From the NCBI GenBank assembly GCA_946807835.1, contig OX327699.1, positions 24,540,014-24,604,013 of the forward strand: 64,000 nt of DNA, in the 5' to 3' direction. This document shows positions 37,119 through 52,077 of this stretch, one piece after another. Positions within the stretch are counted from its first letter, which is position 1. Every line of letters begins with the position of its first letter. A model generated the notes under the pieces. That model worked only from the letters and a program-made list of their open reading frames with translations. It did no database searches and had not been told where the DNA came from. This stretch comes from Ailanthus altissimus. Its lineage: Eukaryota; Streptophyta; Magnoliopsida; Sapindales; Simaroubaceae. A program made the position numbers and the translations under genes.

Positions 37119-38653
37119 TTACTGCTGAGGATATCGGCATGTCCCGTAACCTGAACAGTGATGAACAAACAAAGGAAATCTTACAAATTAGAGCGATCAA
37201 ACAAGCAGCCAAATGGATAGAAAAAAAAAAAAATTAATTGAAAACAATCCATGATAGAAAACGATATGGAAATACAAGTTATATATGTCGATTTGCACTT
37301 ACTTGGATCAGTGAAGGTAACAAGCCCAGTGCCCTTGAAATCACAGTTCCAGTAATTCCTCCCATGCATCTGATAATAAGCATTCATGGCATATGAAGCA
37401 TGAGCATGAAGCTTGTCAGGGGAAAAACAATCACCACTCTTATAAATCTCTCTGCAATCAACACCGCCAGGTCCGCAGCAAAAATCCAACACAGCTTGAA
37501 GCACTTTGTCATCTGCATGTGGCTTAGCCACGCACCAAACGGACGGACCTCTTGAGACTCCACTCGAGAGCTTCTCAAATGTCATCCCATCGCTACAAAA
37601 TTGGCAGCTCAAATCCACTTGATAAACTTTAGATCCATCCCCATTAAAAATCCCAAAATTCCTCTCACTCACACCCCCTTCTTTCTTGTTCTCATTGAAC
37701 AAAGCGAAAACAAATATCTCTACATTATCCTTTGGCCTCATGGGTGTCCCTTTGCTGGACTGAGCACGTTCAATCAACCTAGTGTTGTAAGTCTTCGCAT
37801 TTTCCGGGGTAGCTGCTGTATCACCAGGATCACCCTTCGATGGCCACCCAGATTCTGATACTGTAATCTCGATTGACCTATTGCCAAACCCTAGAGCGTT
37901 AATGGCTGCTCTAACAGCATCAATTTGAGCATCCAACATGTTAGTGTACACATAGCCCTTAGGATCATGAACCCCTGAGGCATTTCCCAGTAACGCATAC
38001 TCTATATCAACAGAATCAGGGTTGTCTCTGTATGCAAAGTACGGATACGCATTGACCATAAATGGCGCCCCGGTGTCAGCCAAAAACCCTAATATCGAGC
38101 TCATTGTTGGTACAAGGGTAATGGCAAAAGTAGAAGCCGAAGGAGGAAATGAAGAAGCAAGAACCGCCATACTATGCGGCGTCGTGACTTTGATTTTACG
38201 CTCAAGCCCACGTGTCAGTAACGCCGCATGCATGTTCTGCATGGCTTGGACCAAAGCCTTAGGCTCAAGTTTATCAGTTGTTAAGTACTCGTTGCCAACG
38301 ACAATGGCGACAATGGAAGTGGCGGGAATGAAAGGCAAGACGCGAGTGGCGAGCCACTCATCGGCGGAGGACGCGTCGGTGCTGATGTTGGCCACGTGGT
38401 AGTTCTCGACGGCGACGATGAGGTCAATGCCGGTATTGGAAAATGCCTCGAGGATTTCAGGGTTGGGGTCGTAGATTTTGACCTTGTCAATGAGTGTTGA
38501 CTGAAGCAACTGGGCTACTCTTTTAGGGGATGGGAGGTTATTCCCGAGAGTGCCGTAGTTTATGCCGACTCCGACGACGATTTGAAAAGAGCTGATCAGA
38601 CAGACGAAGAGTAGTAGAAATGGTAGGTTTCGTTGATGAAGAGGAGGAGCCAT
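37119..38653 (-). CDS. GH17 beta-1,3-glucanase with X8 (CBM43) domain
   Basis: Two coding exons on the minus strand, 37303-38653 and 37119-37150, give 460 residues. Residues 1-28 are a signal peptide. The GH17 barrel starts GVGINYGTLGNNLPSP. The likely acid/base glutamate is E122 (VVGNEYL) and the nucleophile E267 (TVSESGWPSKG). An X8 callose-binding domain follows from about W373 (VWCVAKPHADDK, CCGPGGVDC, then NYWNCDFKGTGLVTFTDPS), and the short last exon supplies its last cysteine (YGTCRYPQQ). Such enzymes act on callose in the wall or at plasmodesmata. The protein ends soon after X8, so no clear GPI-anchor signal is seen. The frame also runs on past the splice donor to 37181, but that is intron. 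Confidence 0.9.
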
Positions 38654-40033
38654 TGCGCTACAACTGGGTTATGAGTTTGATGTCAAATGTGGGCACATAC
38701 TTATCTTGTTCTTTTGGAGACAGCCATTAATAATAATTTGCTAGAATTACGTTGGGGATGGTATGACTTTTCTAAGTGAGATTATGTTAATGGAATTTAT
38801 ATTAAGATAACTTTTATAAATAGATTTTTTTTAAAAGAATATTATTTTTTATTGTTACTCATAAAATTTAAAAAAATCGTGTAAATATTTAATAGACAAA
38901 GTTTTTGTGATTATATTATAAAAGAACTGAAAAAATTTAAAATAAAATAAATATATTTTAAATAATTTAGTTAAAAACCTTTTAAGTTTTTTAATCACAA
39001 TATTATATTTTAATTATAAATTACAACTAAAATTACAAATAATTACAACATTATAACTTAAACATCAACTAATTAAAAATATAATCAATTAAAATTAACC
39101 TCTCAATAATTAAACAAATTAAAACTATTTTAGTTACTGTCCACATTCAAACCCTTAATTTATACTAAAGGGTGTACCAACTTTGTCATTCAAACTTTTA
39201 ACCTAGGGTAAGTAGTGCACAATCTTTATCGTAAAATCAAATAAGTAGTGCGCAAAATTTTTTTACTTTTAACTTTTACTCTTAGCAACTCAAAATTTAA
39301 TAAAATATCAAACCTCTAATATAAAAAAAATATAATAAAAAAATCACATAAAACATGTTTTTTCTCTTTTTAATTGGTTTGTGTCGGAAGAAGAGCACAG
39401 AGCCCTAGACCCCTCGCTATCCGCTGCCAGAAATATCGAAAGGTAACAGTGTTTTTTGTCTCTAATGATCGAAAAATTCAAAGATTACAGATTGAAAGGT
39501 CAGTATTAGTGGGCCACCTGAGTTGATTTTTAAGGACAAACCTGTTTTTTATTTTATTTTTTTGAATTTAATTTTAAGCCATCTTGTTGTTGAATGTTGA
39601 TTTAAAAAATATTAAGGGTCGGACGCGTTTCAAGATTGTGCCAGCGTTTAGTACTCCAAAGTCTAAAATACGTATAGTAATAACCAAATTATAACAACTT
39701 CAGCTCGTGCTTTGGACCCGAGTTAAAATTGTCCAACTCCAACCAGTCTCATACAGAATCAGGGATACTAACAGTGTCACCTCCTTAAATAACACTTGGA
39801 TTACGTATAGTAATAACCAAATTATAACAACTACAGCTCGGCTTTAGAATCAGAGATACTAAAATTAGCACAAATTGCATTTTAATAACAGATTTGAATT
39901 TAATTACATCCTTATTATCTCTACTTAATTAAAAAGATAAAGATAGCTTTACTTTTAAAAATATATTTCAGCTAATAAATTACATCATGAACATTATTAG
40001 TTTAAAAATCTGGTTATTTTCCCAAAAGGAGAA

Positions 40034-40073
<40 letters not shown>

Positions 40074-40392
40074 CCAGGCTTTCAATTTTAACCTAAAAAA
40101 TTTTCGTGGTTGTTTTTACGTTGTTGAAAAGCTCTATCATTTGGAATGAACTGTAAAGCTACATCTCATCATTCATTCAACAATTTATTACTGCAACTTT
40201 TTCATTTTTTTGAACGCTGGTACCAAAACCAGATATCATTGCAACTTGAAATCATTGCCTTTAACATATATTTGATAAATATCACTCAGTTGTCATTACA
40301 ACATAAAAGCATTTCGTGACAACGGCTGCGAAAAACCTTAGGCCCTATACATGATTAGCCGAACAAACGAAAAAAGAAATCAACGATGGAGC
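38654..40392. other. Intergenic region with short repeats and a leader-like fragment
   Basis: Mostly AT-rich. A GC-richer stretch at 39385-39450 (GCCCTAGACCCCTCGC..., then AAAG/GTAACA) looks like a 5' UTR exon with a donor but has no gene attached. A direct repeat of about 40 bases occurs at 39670-39712 and 39796-39837. An (AT)n run lies at 40037-40070. The last about 90 bases are the GAPB 3' UTR. Confidence 0.45.
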
Positions 40393-43150
<2,758 letters not shown>

Positions 43151-43196
43151 GGCTGCTGCAATCAAAACTAGAGCTGAGCGACTTACTTCTCTCCGT

Positions 43197-43204
43197 TATT
43201 TATA
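43197..43204 (-). promoter_or_regulatory. TATA box of GAPB
   Basis: TATAAATA on the minus strand, about 47 bases before the GAPB ATG. This implies a very short 5' leader. Confidence 0.6.
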
Positions 43205-43379
43205 CAGTTGGATACCGTTATTTAGTTATTTAACCATACTAATCATTCATTCATTCATTCTTTCGTGTTTAACTTGTCAAGAACATTATTCGTTTTTCCT
43301 CTTTTAATTTTTTTTTTTAAATTATGGTTGCTAGTGAATTAAAGAAATGTGTGGTGATTTGTGAATATGGGTAATGTAC

Positions 43380-43398
43380 ACATGGGATAAGATATTGT
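43380..43398 (-). promoter_or_regulatory. Possible light-responsive I-box module, GAPB promoter
   Basis: CACATGGGATAAGATATTG read on the plus strand contains an I-box (GATAAGATA) beside a CACATG E-box-like word, about 230 bases upstream of the GAPB ATG. I-box plus G-box-like pairs are typical of light-regulated photosynthesis genes. Confidence 0.4.
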
Positions 43399-44646
43399 TT
43401 TTGAATGTGCCAAATTTGTTATATGAACCACAGATTGATCACCCACTATTTCTTCCCTAGAATGTCCTTCAATATTTTTGTAATGACAATGTATGATTGC
43501 CACAACTGGAATGCAGAATCATCCAAATCTAATGTACTCATTGCACTCGAAGAAGATACTGGCTCAAATTCAATTGTTTCCATTTCCATAGATTTTTTTA
43601 TGGGCTTCTCTGGCTGATAGGAAATCTATCGGTGAATGGTGGAGATCGTCCATTAGGTACAATGAAAATCTGTGTCATTTTGGTGGAGCATATAGAGAGA
43701 CCTATAAACTTACTGAAATCATTTTTCTTTTGTCCAGAGTATAAGTTAGTCGTATGTCAAGGTACAAGTCTCTTACTTGCTATATGCGATTTTCTTTGCG
43801 GTGCTTTAAAGGCCAATGTGCTATTTTCCCAATAAAAACATAGGCAAAATTTTAATGATCAACATAGATAATTTAAAACTGTAATATTGAGAGCCTAGAG
43901 CTCAAGCCAATAGCCTATAGTAGCTTCCATCCCTTCCCTCATTCAAACTTCATAATCTGTACTAGCTCACCTCCTTTCTCTCATTCAAACCTCAGGTAGT
44001 CATATGGAGAACATTCCTTCTATTTATTGTAGAGTGAGAGCCAAACCCTTTACAGATCATGGACTATACTCTCTAAGGGAGAAAATTTATAGACCGTACT
44101 TCCAAAATCATATTTTGAATGATTTCGAATTGGTCCCAACAAACTTACTATTCTATGAGCGCAAAGCAAAGTTTCTAATATCGTGGAAAGGTCATCCTTT
44201 CTCCTTGCAACCGCATCTTTAATTTCTTAAGACTACGTAGCGTTTTTCCTAGCATTAGACTCAGCAGGTAGATAAACAGAAATTTGCATTAGTGGAGAAT
44301 CAGGCAATTTGTAATAGTAATCCATCCTCCAACAATGTAGTTCTTGTTATAACTTGTACTACCTGAAAAAGGATGTAATAGAATATTCACGAGATATGTT
44401 TGAAAGAAAAAGTCCAGAACTTGTGGCAGCACTTTCTGTAAAAAAAAAAAAATAGTTAATGAAGAGACCAACACTACCATGTTCAACTCAGTCCAAACTA
44501 AGCAGGTCTGTGATTATATAGGGAAAAATTACAAGTAACCCACGCAAGGAACCACACACAATTAAAGAACATTGGTCTTCATGATAAATTCCTTTGTTAT
44601 TTCTTCACATGGATGTTGCTGGTAGTGAAGGCCAAAAAGCGGTATC
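43399..44646. other. Intergenic region
   Basis: Distal GAPB promoter and the 3' flank of the At1g42960-like gene. Short plus-strand frames (for example 44004-44222) resemble no family I know. I see no repeat or RNA gene. Confidence 0.5.
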
Positions 44647-46884
44647 TCACATATTTGCTTCAACTTCTCCAGAATTCACAGCTACTCCATTTGGAGTCTC
44701 GTCTTCTGTATGGAGCTGAGCAGACACGTCATCAATAGCAGAGTTCAGTTGAGCAATCTTTTCAGTCAGTATTTTTCTTGTTTTCTGCAGATCAAAGAAA
44801 CCAAATATAATCATTGTCAGTCTGTTATAAAGATGGGGCAATTGATAAACAATGAAGAGTAAAATATTCAGACTATTGATTAACAATGATGCGTGATATA
44901 TTCAGTACGTCAATGCTGGTCTACTAGTGAGGCAACTCCAGGAATGGCATTTCAGGATGCAGGAGGTGGCCAACATAGATGTAATTGTAGAAATTACACC
45001 TAGAATCGATTTCAGGAAATTTAATCAACTAAAATGTGGCGGCAAAGGCAAGGGTTGAAAAATATATGAAAAGAGCAGACACTAACTCATAAATCAGCAA
45101 CATCTCCAATAAATTTAGAACAACCTCCATGAGATGAATTATTAAGACTCAGAAAAAAAAATTACTGAGAAGTGAAATTGGCGCATCTAAAGCAAATTAA
45201 ACTCTTAAATGTTTATCAAGCCAAAAAAAAATTGGACAAACAGGCAAAGAAATGGCTCACCTCCAAAGCTTTTTCTTCATCATAAATGAACTTGGGCAAT
45301 TTTCTCATTAGATCCTTCCTGTCAGCTGCAGCACCAGCAAGCACCTTGCTGATCTGTAGAAGAACATCAGAATAAGGATTTCAATGGATAGCCTCAAATG
45401 AAGATGATCATATAAAACAGAAAATGTGCAAGAATAGAGTCAGATGGCCAACGGTAGATGCACCTTGGGCTGTTTACAGTTGATCATATAAGAATGTAAA
45501 ATCCATTGGCCGGATATCTTAGCAATGAACCATATATAATGCATTAATTACTCTCATGAACCCTTTAGTTTGATGAAACATTGATAATGGACATTAACAC
45601 ATTTATATCAGTATCGATGTGCAAAGATAATTAACAGAGATGATACTAACCTGAGGAGCATATACACATCCAAGTGTACCAACTATGATTCCTCCCAAAA
45701 TGAAACCACCAACAAAGATGCCTGCACTGTTTGACCTTTCACCATTGCTGTATGAAAAGAAGTAGGTGAGTGACACTAGGAACTTTGGGTGTGTGAGTAA
45801 GTGAATAAGCAGGCATGCACAGGTATGAAAAAAAAATTGATACCTAACAAGAAAATAATGAGTACATGCAATTCTACCTTTGATAGCACGCTATACTTAC
45901 ATGCAAAGACTTTAAAGCAATGGCATCACCAAAAAAAATTAAAAGAAAAGAGGCAAATATGATACCTATATGCAGCTTGAACAGTGAGTGGTCTTCTGGA
46001 GGAGGAGAGTTGCACTTTCCATTGATGATTTGGACTGAATGACAAGTTGACAGGTCTTCCAAGACATTTGTCCAACGGCCTCAAAGCAGAACCTAGCAAA
46101 AAGGTTTGGAAGTAAAAATGAAAAATCAACACTCACCTGAAAGCAAGCATGGTGATAATATTCGTAATGCACTACAAAATGTGTCAAAGCCAGAACAGAG
46201 ACACACTGAGTCAGCCTAACATTTATGAGTAAAAGATAGCATTTCAAAATACATTCTCTAATATATGATGAATCAATAACCTAGACATCAAGAGCAATCC
46301 GTTTATGATAACCAAACATATCAATCATCCATATAAAAAAACTCCCTTTTTTACACTGCTGATGTGTGCTAACAACAGAATCAGAGAATTTCAAACAAGA
46401 AAACAAAAAGGTCTAAATCTAGTAAAGAGCAAAAACTGCATAAAAATATTAGCCAAGATCTACACCAACAAAACAACACCGCCTATTCATTACCATGTAA
46501 TATTCTTGGTCCTCAACAATTTGGTTGGTTGAGACTAAAGACCACGTAGAAAAGAAAATAATCAAAGGTCAAAAAACTAAACGCTAGTGCCAATTATCAT
46601 TTTCCCATTTTTCTTATTCAATCTCTTTATCCATTTACAATCCATTATCCAATCGTAGGCTTAGGCTTAGCTAATCACAGAAGTAGCAAATAAATACCTA
46701 AATCTGATGAGTTATAACAATTCCATGGCAAATAACAAGATCATCCAAAAACAAAACAAATCAGAAATTAGCGACATGGGAAAATAATCAGATCAAATGC
46801 GAAATGAAATAGCAAATGCTTACCGGATGTTAGCTGGACCCGCGGGTTTTTGGGCAAGACCAAAGAATTAGAAATAGCAGTCAT
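44647..46884 (-). CDS. Small chloroplast membrane protein (At1g42960-like)
   Basis: Five exons on the minus strand: 46824-46884, 45966-46092, 45651-45747, 45261-45353 and 44647-44784. All are in frame with GT-AG borders and give 171 residues. The start, [18 protein letters not shown], is a transit-peptide-like leader rich in Ser/Pro/Arg. One glycine-rich hydrophobic segment ([24 protein letters not shown]) is likely a membrane span. A basic stretch follows ([22 protein letters not shown]), then a helical, probably coiled-coil segment ([23 protein letters not shown]) and an acidic tail. Arabidopsis At1g42960, beside GAPB, encodes a protein of this type reported in the chloroplast inner envelope. 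No biochemical function is known to me. Confidence 0.8.
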
Positions 46885-48494
46885 TTTTCTCTTTGTTTTT
46901 TCTTAAGTACAGGCTGAGAAAATGAGAGAACTTTTGCTAAAATTTGTAAGTTTTGGCAAAGAAATGATTTTTTTTTAAAAAAATTTCTTCTTTAGAATGA
47001 AGTGAAGCAGATATAATACAATTATCAGATAGCAGCTTCTCCTTTCGATGATACCGATGATTTTTAATCACGATTAATTAATAATACAGCGGTTAATTAG
47101 TTGTAGACTCGCCGCCGTTTGATTTCTCTTCAAGTTGGGCCCTTTTCGGCTTTAGTCTAATTTCTATGAGTTGGGCCTGATCCAATATCTGCCCCAAATT
47201 TGTTTGACATCTTTTTCGGGCCCGGCCCATGAGAAGTTAAATTGGTTACAAAATTTTGATTTTGAAGCCATGACATGCCAAAAATCTTAAAAGGAGTATC
47301 AAATGAGTCCTCTTTTAATGGCCTTGACCTGGCTTGTTCTCCGTGTAATTAAGCCCCTCCGCAACCGAGAATTGCAAATTTTGTTAAAAAGAAATAGTGA
47401 TAACAATTAGTTGAACTCAATAAGAAGAAGTAAGAACAAGTGCATTCTGACCATAATTGGTTCTTTTGTTGAATCAAATTTTAAATATCACAAATAATTA
47501 TTTTTGTGTTTTTTAGAAATTAAAAACATGCGAGAACTAATTAAACCGATTGATCTACTGAAGATTTTGTCTAAATTTAGAAAGGCTCTTCTTATCTCAT
47601 TGGTAATTACAACTCCCAAAATTTGTCAATTAAATGTTTAAATTAGTTTCACTTTTCCTCCCCCTTGGCACAAAATTTCGATACTATTAACGGCACGCAG
47701 CAGCCGAGTTTGCTTTAATCTCCTTCAAAGGATTGGTGGTGTGTAGTGTTAAATGAGGAGGCAACTTTTAAAAACCAAGGCTGGGAATTTTATAATTTAG
47801 GTAATGTATTAAGAAATTTTAAAAAATATTAAATATTTTTAAAACAAAGGAATCTCATAAGATATAAGGGGGTTAAAAAAATCCACTCTTTTTTTTAAAC
47901 GGAAAACAAAGAAAATTATAATTAAATTTGTAACAAAATTTTTAGACATATTTTCCTCAAATAATGTTTTAAATTTAATAAAAAAAATTTTGTTTTAAAA
48001 GAAGGGGAATATTATTATGATTGGAAAAACCTTTTCTGGCTCTCCTTTTCTCTCTTAAAAAAAGTTGTGACATAATATTAAATTATAATTTTCCTTTGAT
48101 TATAGTTCAATTTCAACTAGTGATTCAATAGTCATGTTTAAGTATGAATTGAAATAAATATCAAATGAAGAGTCAACAAAAAGTTTAGTATACGAACATT
48201 GCACGATGAAAGAACAAAACGTATTGTCTAAAGCAATGAGAGACTTAGAAATACATAGAGGAACGTATAAGTTTAAACGCTTTAATATTAAAAAATAGAA
48301 TGCCCCTGCGTTAATTTCAGAGAATGTAACACTTCAACATTACTATAGAATACTATGACATTACGACAAGGTCGCATTAATGCCTTAACGTTTGTCATGG
48401 AATGTGCTAGTGTTGGAACAGTTGCATTAACGCGCTACTATTGGATGCTGAATGTCCCAACGTTACTTATTTAGAAAATTTTGTTTTTATTTAA
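46885..48494. other. Upstream region of the At1g42960-like gene, then degenerate repeat
   Basis: 47130-47230 holds three TGGGCC/GGCCCA motifs (near 47136, 47173 and 47219) of the site II type, fitting a promoter read leftward. From about 48120 the sequence, with repeated GCATTAA/TTAACG words, looks like an old LTR fragment into which the gypsy element jumped. Confidence 0.45.
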
Positions 48495-50006
48495 TGTAAC
48501 ACACGTGTAGTAAATATATAAATCTTGGTGGCAGAAAAAAAAAAAGAAAAGAGAGAGAGAGAAGAAATGAAGCGGTGGCCGTTTTTATATATATATATAT
48601 ATATTTTGTTTTACTTTCTTCGTTTAAGAAGAAAGAATTGAAACAGAAGAAAAAAAAAACGAAACAGAGAAAAAAGAAGAGAAAGCCGAGAGAAGAAAAG
48701 AAAAGAAAGAAAAGAAAGAAAAAAAGAAAGGAAAAAGAAAAAGAAAGGGAAAGGAAGAATGGGAAGGAAAAAGAGAAAGAGAAAGAGAAAGAAAAAGAAA
48801 AAGAAGGAAAAGAAAAGAAAAAGAAAGAAAATAGGAAATTTTAGGAAATTAGTTGGGTAGTTAGAATTATACCCAGTGGTTTAGCGGGTAATAGTTTTAC
48901 GATATTAGAATATTTAGATTTTAATATTTATAATACATATCGATACTAATGATGTATTTTTATACCCTATGATATAGGAGGTGTGCAGATAGCGGGTAGA
49001 TCTCAGAATCCAGACCCAGCTCAGGATTAGCGCACTTTTGCGAGTGGATAATTATATATATTTTATATATTTTTAATACAGCTAATTATGATTTAATTAC
49101 GCGTTATCAGATTTAGTTATGATTTATTTTAGACAAAAAAATATTTATACTATTTAGTATATTCAAAAATGTTTTAGAATTTATTATAGTACAGTTTATA
49201 ATTATGTTCAGTACAGAAATAATTATTTCAGAATAATTATGGTCATGATATTATATTGTAGTAGTTTTTGAACCACCATATGCGTACCCTTCCCTTTAAT
49301 GTAGTTGCTCTGCGCATGCGTTAGACCAGTTTAGTTTGCTCTGCTCGAGCGATGTAACATTCCGCCGGGTTAGACCAGCTTAGATCCCCCGCTCTGCCTG
49401 TGCGTGAGTTACTCCGCCAAGTTAGACCAGATTTTCCCCGGGTACAAGTTTGGTGTGGTTTTCAGTATATATATGTAGTACATGTTTCCAGAGTTATGTT
49501 ACATATATTCAGCTTGATAATAGATTTTATGATAGTTTGCGCTTTCAGATTCCAGTACTATGTCATGATTTTAATTTCAGCACAGATTTTATGACAGTTC
49601 ATATTTTCAGTACAAGTTTATTGATTACTCAGTATACAGTTTTATGATTATTTTATCATACAGATTTATACGTGTACAATACATATAAAGTATATAATAT
49701 TTTTAGATTATGTCCACTCACTGAGCCACAAGCTCACCCTTTTTCCTATTTTCCTTATTTTTCCCAGGTTGTCACAGGAATTTGTGCAGTGTGATACAGT
49801 CATCACATTTTGAGGTTGGGCCAACGTGCATAGCTGCATAAGTGTTTTAGTCTATGTATTTGTATATGTTTTTGTATATTGGATGTACACTTTTGTTGAG
49901 GCAGGTAGCCTCATTGTATCATATGTATGAGTAAAGAGTATGTTAGTCACATGTCATCGCAGGATCTGTCTCGATTCTCGAGGAGAGGTCGGGTCGGGTC
50001 CTGTCA
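48495..50006 (+). repeat. Gypsy 5' LTR
   Basis: 1512 bp, TGTAACACACGTG...GGTCCTGTCA. It includes an (AT)n run (about 48585-48603), a purine-only tract (about 48640-48838) and a GC-richer block with repeated GTTAGACCAG words (49310-49440). Confidence 0.92.
48640..48838 (+). repeat. Long purine (GA/A) tract inside the gypsy LTR
   Basis: About 200 bases almost free of pyrimidines, built from GAAA, GAAAA and GGAAA words. It is repeated in the 3' LTR at about 56600-56790. It yields lysine/glutamate-rich frames that are not genes. Confidence 0.85.
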
Positions 50007-50009
50007 GTT

Positions 50010-50022
50010 TGGTATCAGAGCA
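50010..50022 (+). other. Gypsy primer-binding site
   Basis: TGGTATCAGAGCA, three bases after the LTR end, matches the 3' end of initiator-Met tRNA. Confidence 0.85.
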
Positions 50023-50108
50023 TGGTTGTTAGATTCTGTAGACTAGTACATGATACATGCATATTAGAGATGTCATTAATAAATTATTGCATTTTATAGA
50101 TTTTCATC

Positions 50109-52077
50109 ATGCGTCCACGTGGCCGACCTCGCACGAAACTTGTGACTGAACTGGGAGCTCCCTTAGTATCAGATAGAAGGGATGAATCTATTAGAGAGGA
50201 AGTAGCTGAGTCAGTTCCCTCTGTACTCATACCTCAAACTCAGCCCGATCCTATTGTAGAGGAGATGCACCCTCAGCCAGTACCACAACCTGTGACACAG
50301 CCTATACAGGGACAGCCTGATAGACTTGACCTAGAGCAATCCATAGATAGACTGGCTCACTTAGTTACAGTTGCAGTGGAGAGACAAACACAGGGACCAC
50401 CTAAGAGAGAGAATACAATAGAGCGTGTTCGTAGTTTGGGGGCCGAGAATTTTTCAGGCACTACAGAGCCAGCTGATGCAGAGTCATGGTTGACTAGAGT
50501 AGAACAAATATTTGATGTTATGAGATGTACTGATGATGAGAGAGTTTCCTGTGCTACATTTTTACTTGAGGGTGGGGCATACCACTGGTGGAGATCAGTA
50601 TCACGTAGATATGGAGGGGTGATTAGCTGGGCTGATTTTTGTAAAGAATTTAATGTTAAATTCTTTCCTATGGTTTACCAAGACATCCAGGCTAATAAGT
50701 TCTTTGAGCTAGAACAAGGATTGATGACAGTAGAGGAGTACGAGAACCGTTTTATAGAGTTATCGAGGTTCGCTTCTTATGCAATACAGAATGAGAGGGA
50801 TAAATGTAAGAGGTTTGAACAAGGCCTTAGAGGCAATATCAGGACAACAATTACAGCTATGGGGCACATTGATTTCAGTGAGTTGGTATGGGCTGCAATG
50901 AGAGTTGAGAGAAGCCTAGTAGAGGCACGTAGAGTACAGTCATTCAAGCAGAGACCAGGCCATAGTTGGTCAGTTGGTGGATCAAGTAGCAGTAGAGCAT
51001 CTGGAGGAGAGACATCCCATGCAGGGTATTCTGGTAGACAACGGTATGGTCAGAGCCCTATACTATCAGGAGGACAGAGACAGAGTTCTAGTCAGAGTAT
51101 TGTGCCTCCATCTGTTGGAAGCAACATAGGGAGTCAGAGGCCCCGAGGTGGTAGCCAGTTAAGTAGTAGTGCAAGCATAAGAAGGTACCCTCAGTGTTCC
51201 ATGGGTGGGAGGAGTCATGAGGGACAGTGTCTGAGAGGTTTTAGAGGTTGCTACCATTGTGGACAAGCTGGACATTTGAGGAGAGATTGCCCTCATCTTC
51301 TTCAGAGTAGCAACTTAGTGCAGAGTACAGCTTCTCAGGGTTTTCAAGGTGGCAGTGGCAATATTCAGAGGCCTAGAGGATCTCAGACAGGAGAGCCTAT
51401 CTCTAGTACTGGTGTACAACCTAGAGCTTTAGGAGTTAGTAGAGATCCACAGAGGGGTCAACCAGGTCGACCTCGTAGCCAGGCACGTGTATTTGCTTTG
51501 ACTCAGCAAGAGGCACAGGTTACCCCAGATGTTGTTACAGGTATGCTGACTATTTTTGGCCGAGAGGCCTATATTTTAATTGATCCGGGCTCTACGCATT
51601 CTTTTATTTCCCATATCTTTGCTGTGCATGCGGATAGAATGTTAAAACCCCTAGATTGTAGTTTGGTGGTAGCCACACCAGTTGGAGAATCATTACTGGC
51701 TGAGAATGTATTTCGGGATTGTGTTATCAAAGTGGGTAGTAGTGAGATGGTAGCAGATTTAATTCCTCTTGCTATACATGATTTTGATGCAATACTTGGG
51801 ATGGAGTGGTTAGCTAATCACCATGCTACTGTAGACTGTTTTCGAAAGGAAGTTATATTCAGAAGATATGGAGAGCCTGATATTATTTTTTGTGGAGAGC
51901 GACGAGTTCTTCCATCCTGTGTTATATCTGCTATGACAGCTAAACGGTTGCTTAGAAAACGATGTTCAGCTTATTTGGCACATGTTATTGATACCAGAGT
52001 CAATGAGGTTACATTAGAAGATATTCCAGTGGTAAGAGATTTTCCAGATGTATTTCCTGAGGATCTTTCAGGCTTAC
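50109..52077 (+). pseudogene. Gypsy gag-protease, cut by a nested solo LTR
   Basis: The frame opens at 50109. Residues about 115-270 form the retrotransposon gag domain (AENFSGTTEPADAESWL, CATFLLEGGAYHWWRS). A zinc knuckle CYHCGQAGHLRRDC lies at about residue 380. The aspartic protease has its active site at IDPGSTHSF near residue 492; proline in place of the usual serine after the aspartate is a known variant in this clade. The frame continues into the conserved protease-RT linker (VRDFPDVFPEDLSG). It then enters the inserted LTR and stops at 52124. Confidence 0.88.

Noticed and set aside
37181..37302. Continuation of the glucanase protein past the X8 domain
   Set aside because: A good splice donor at 37302 and a short last exon at 37119-37150 restore the conserved X8 ending; the extension is intron read-through.
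44004..44222. 72-residue plus-strand frame upstream of the GAPB region
   Set aside because: No family match and no promoter or splice features seen; likely chance.
48575..48844. Lysine/glutamate-rich protein frame
   Set aside because: It is a translation of the purine tract in the gypsy LTR and recurs in the other LTR.
49400..49594. Small protein frame, repeated at 57353-57547
   Set aside because: Identical because it lies in both LTRs; no family resemblance.
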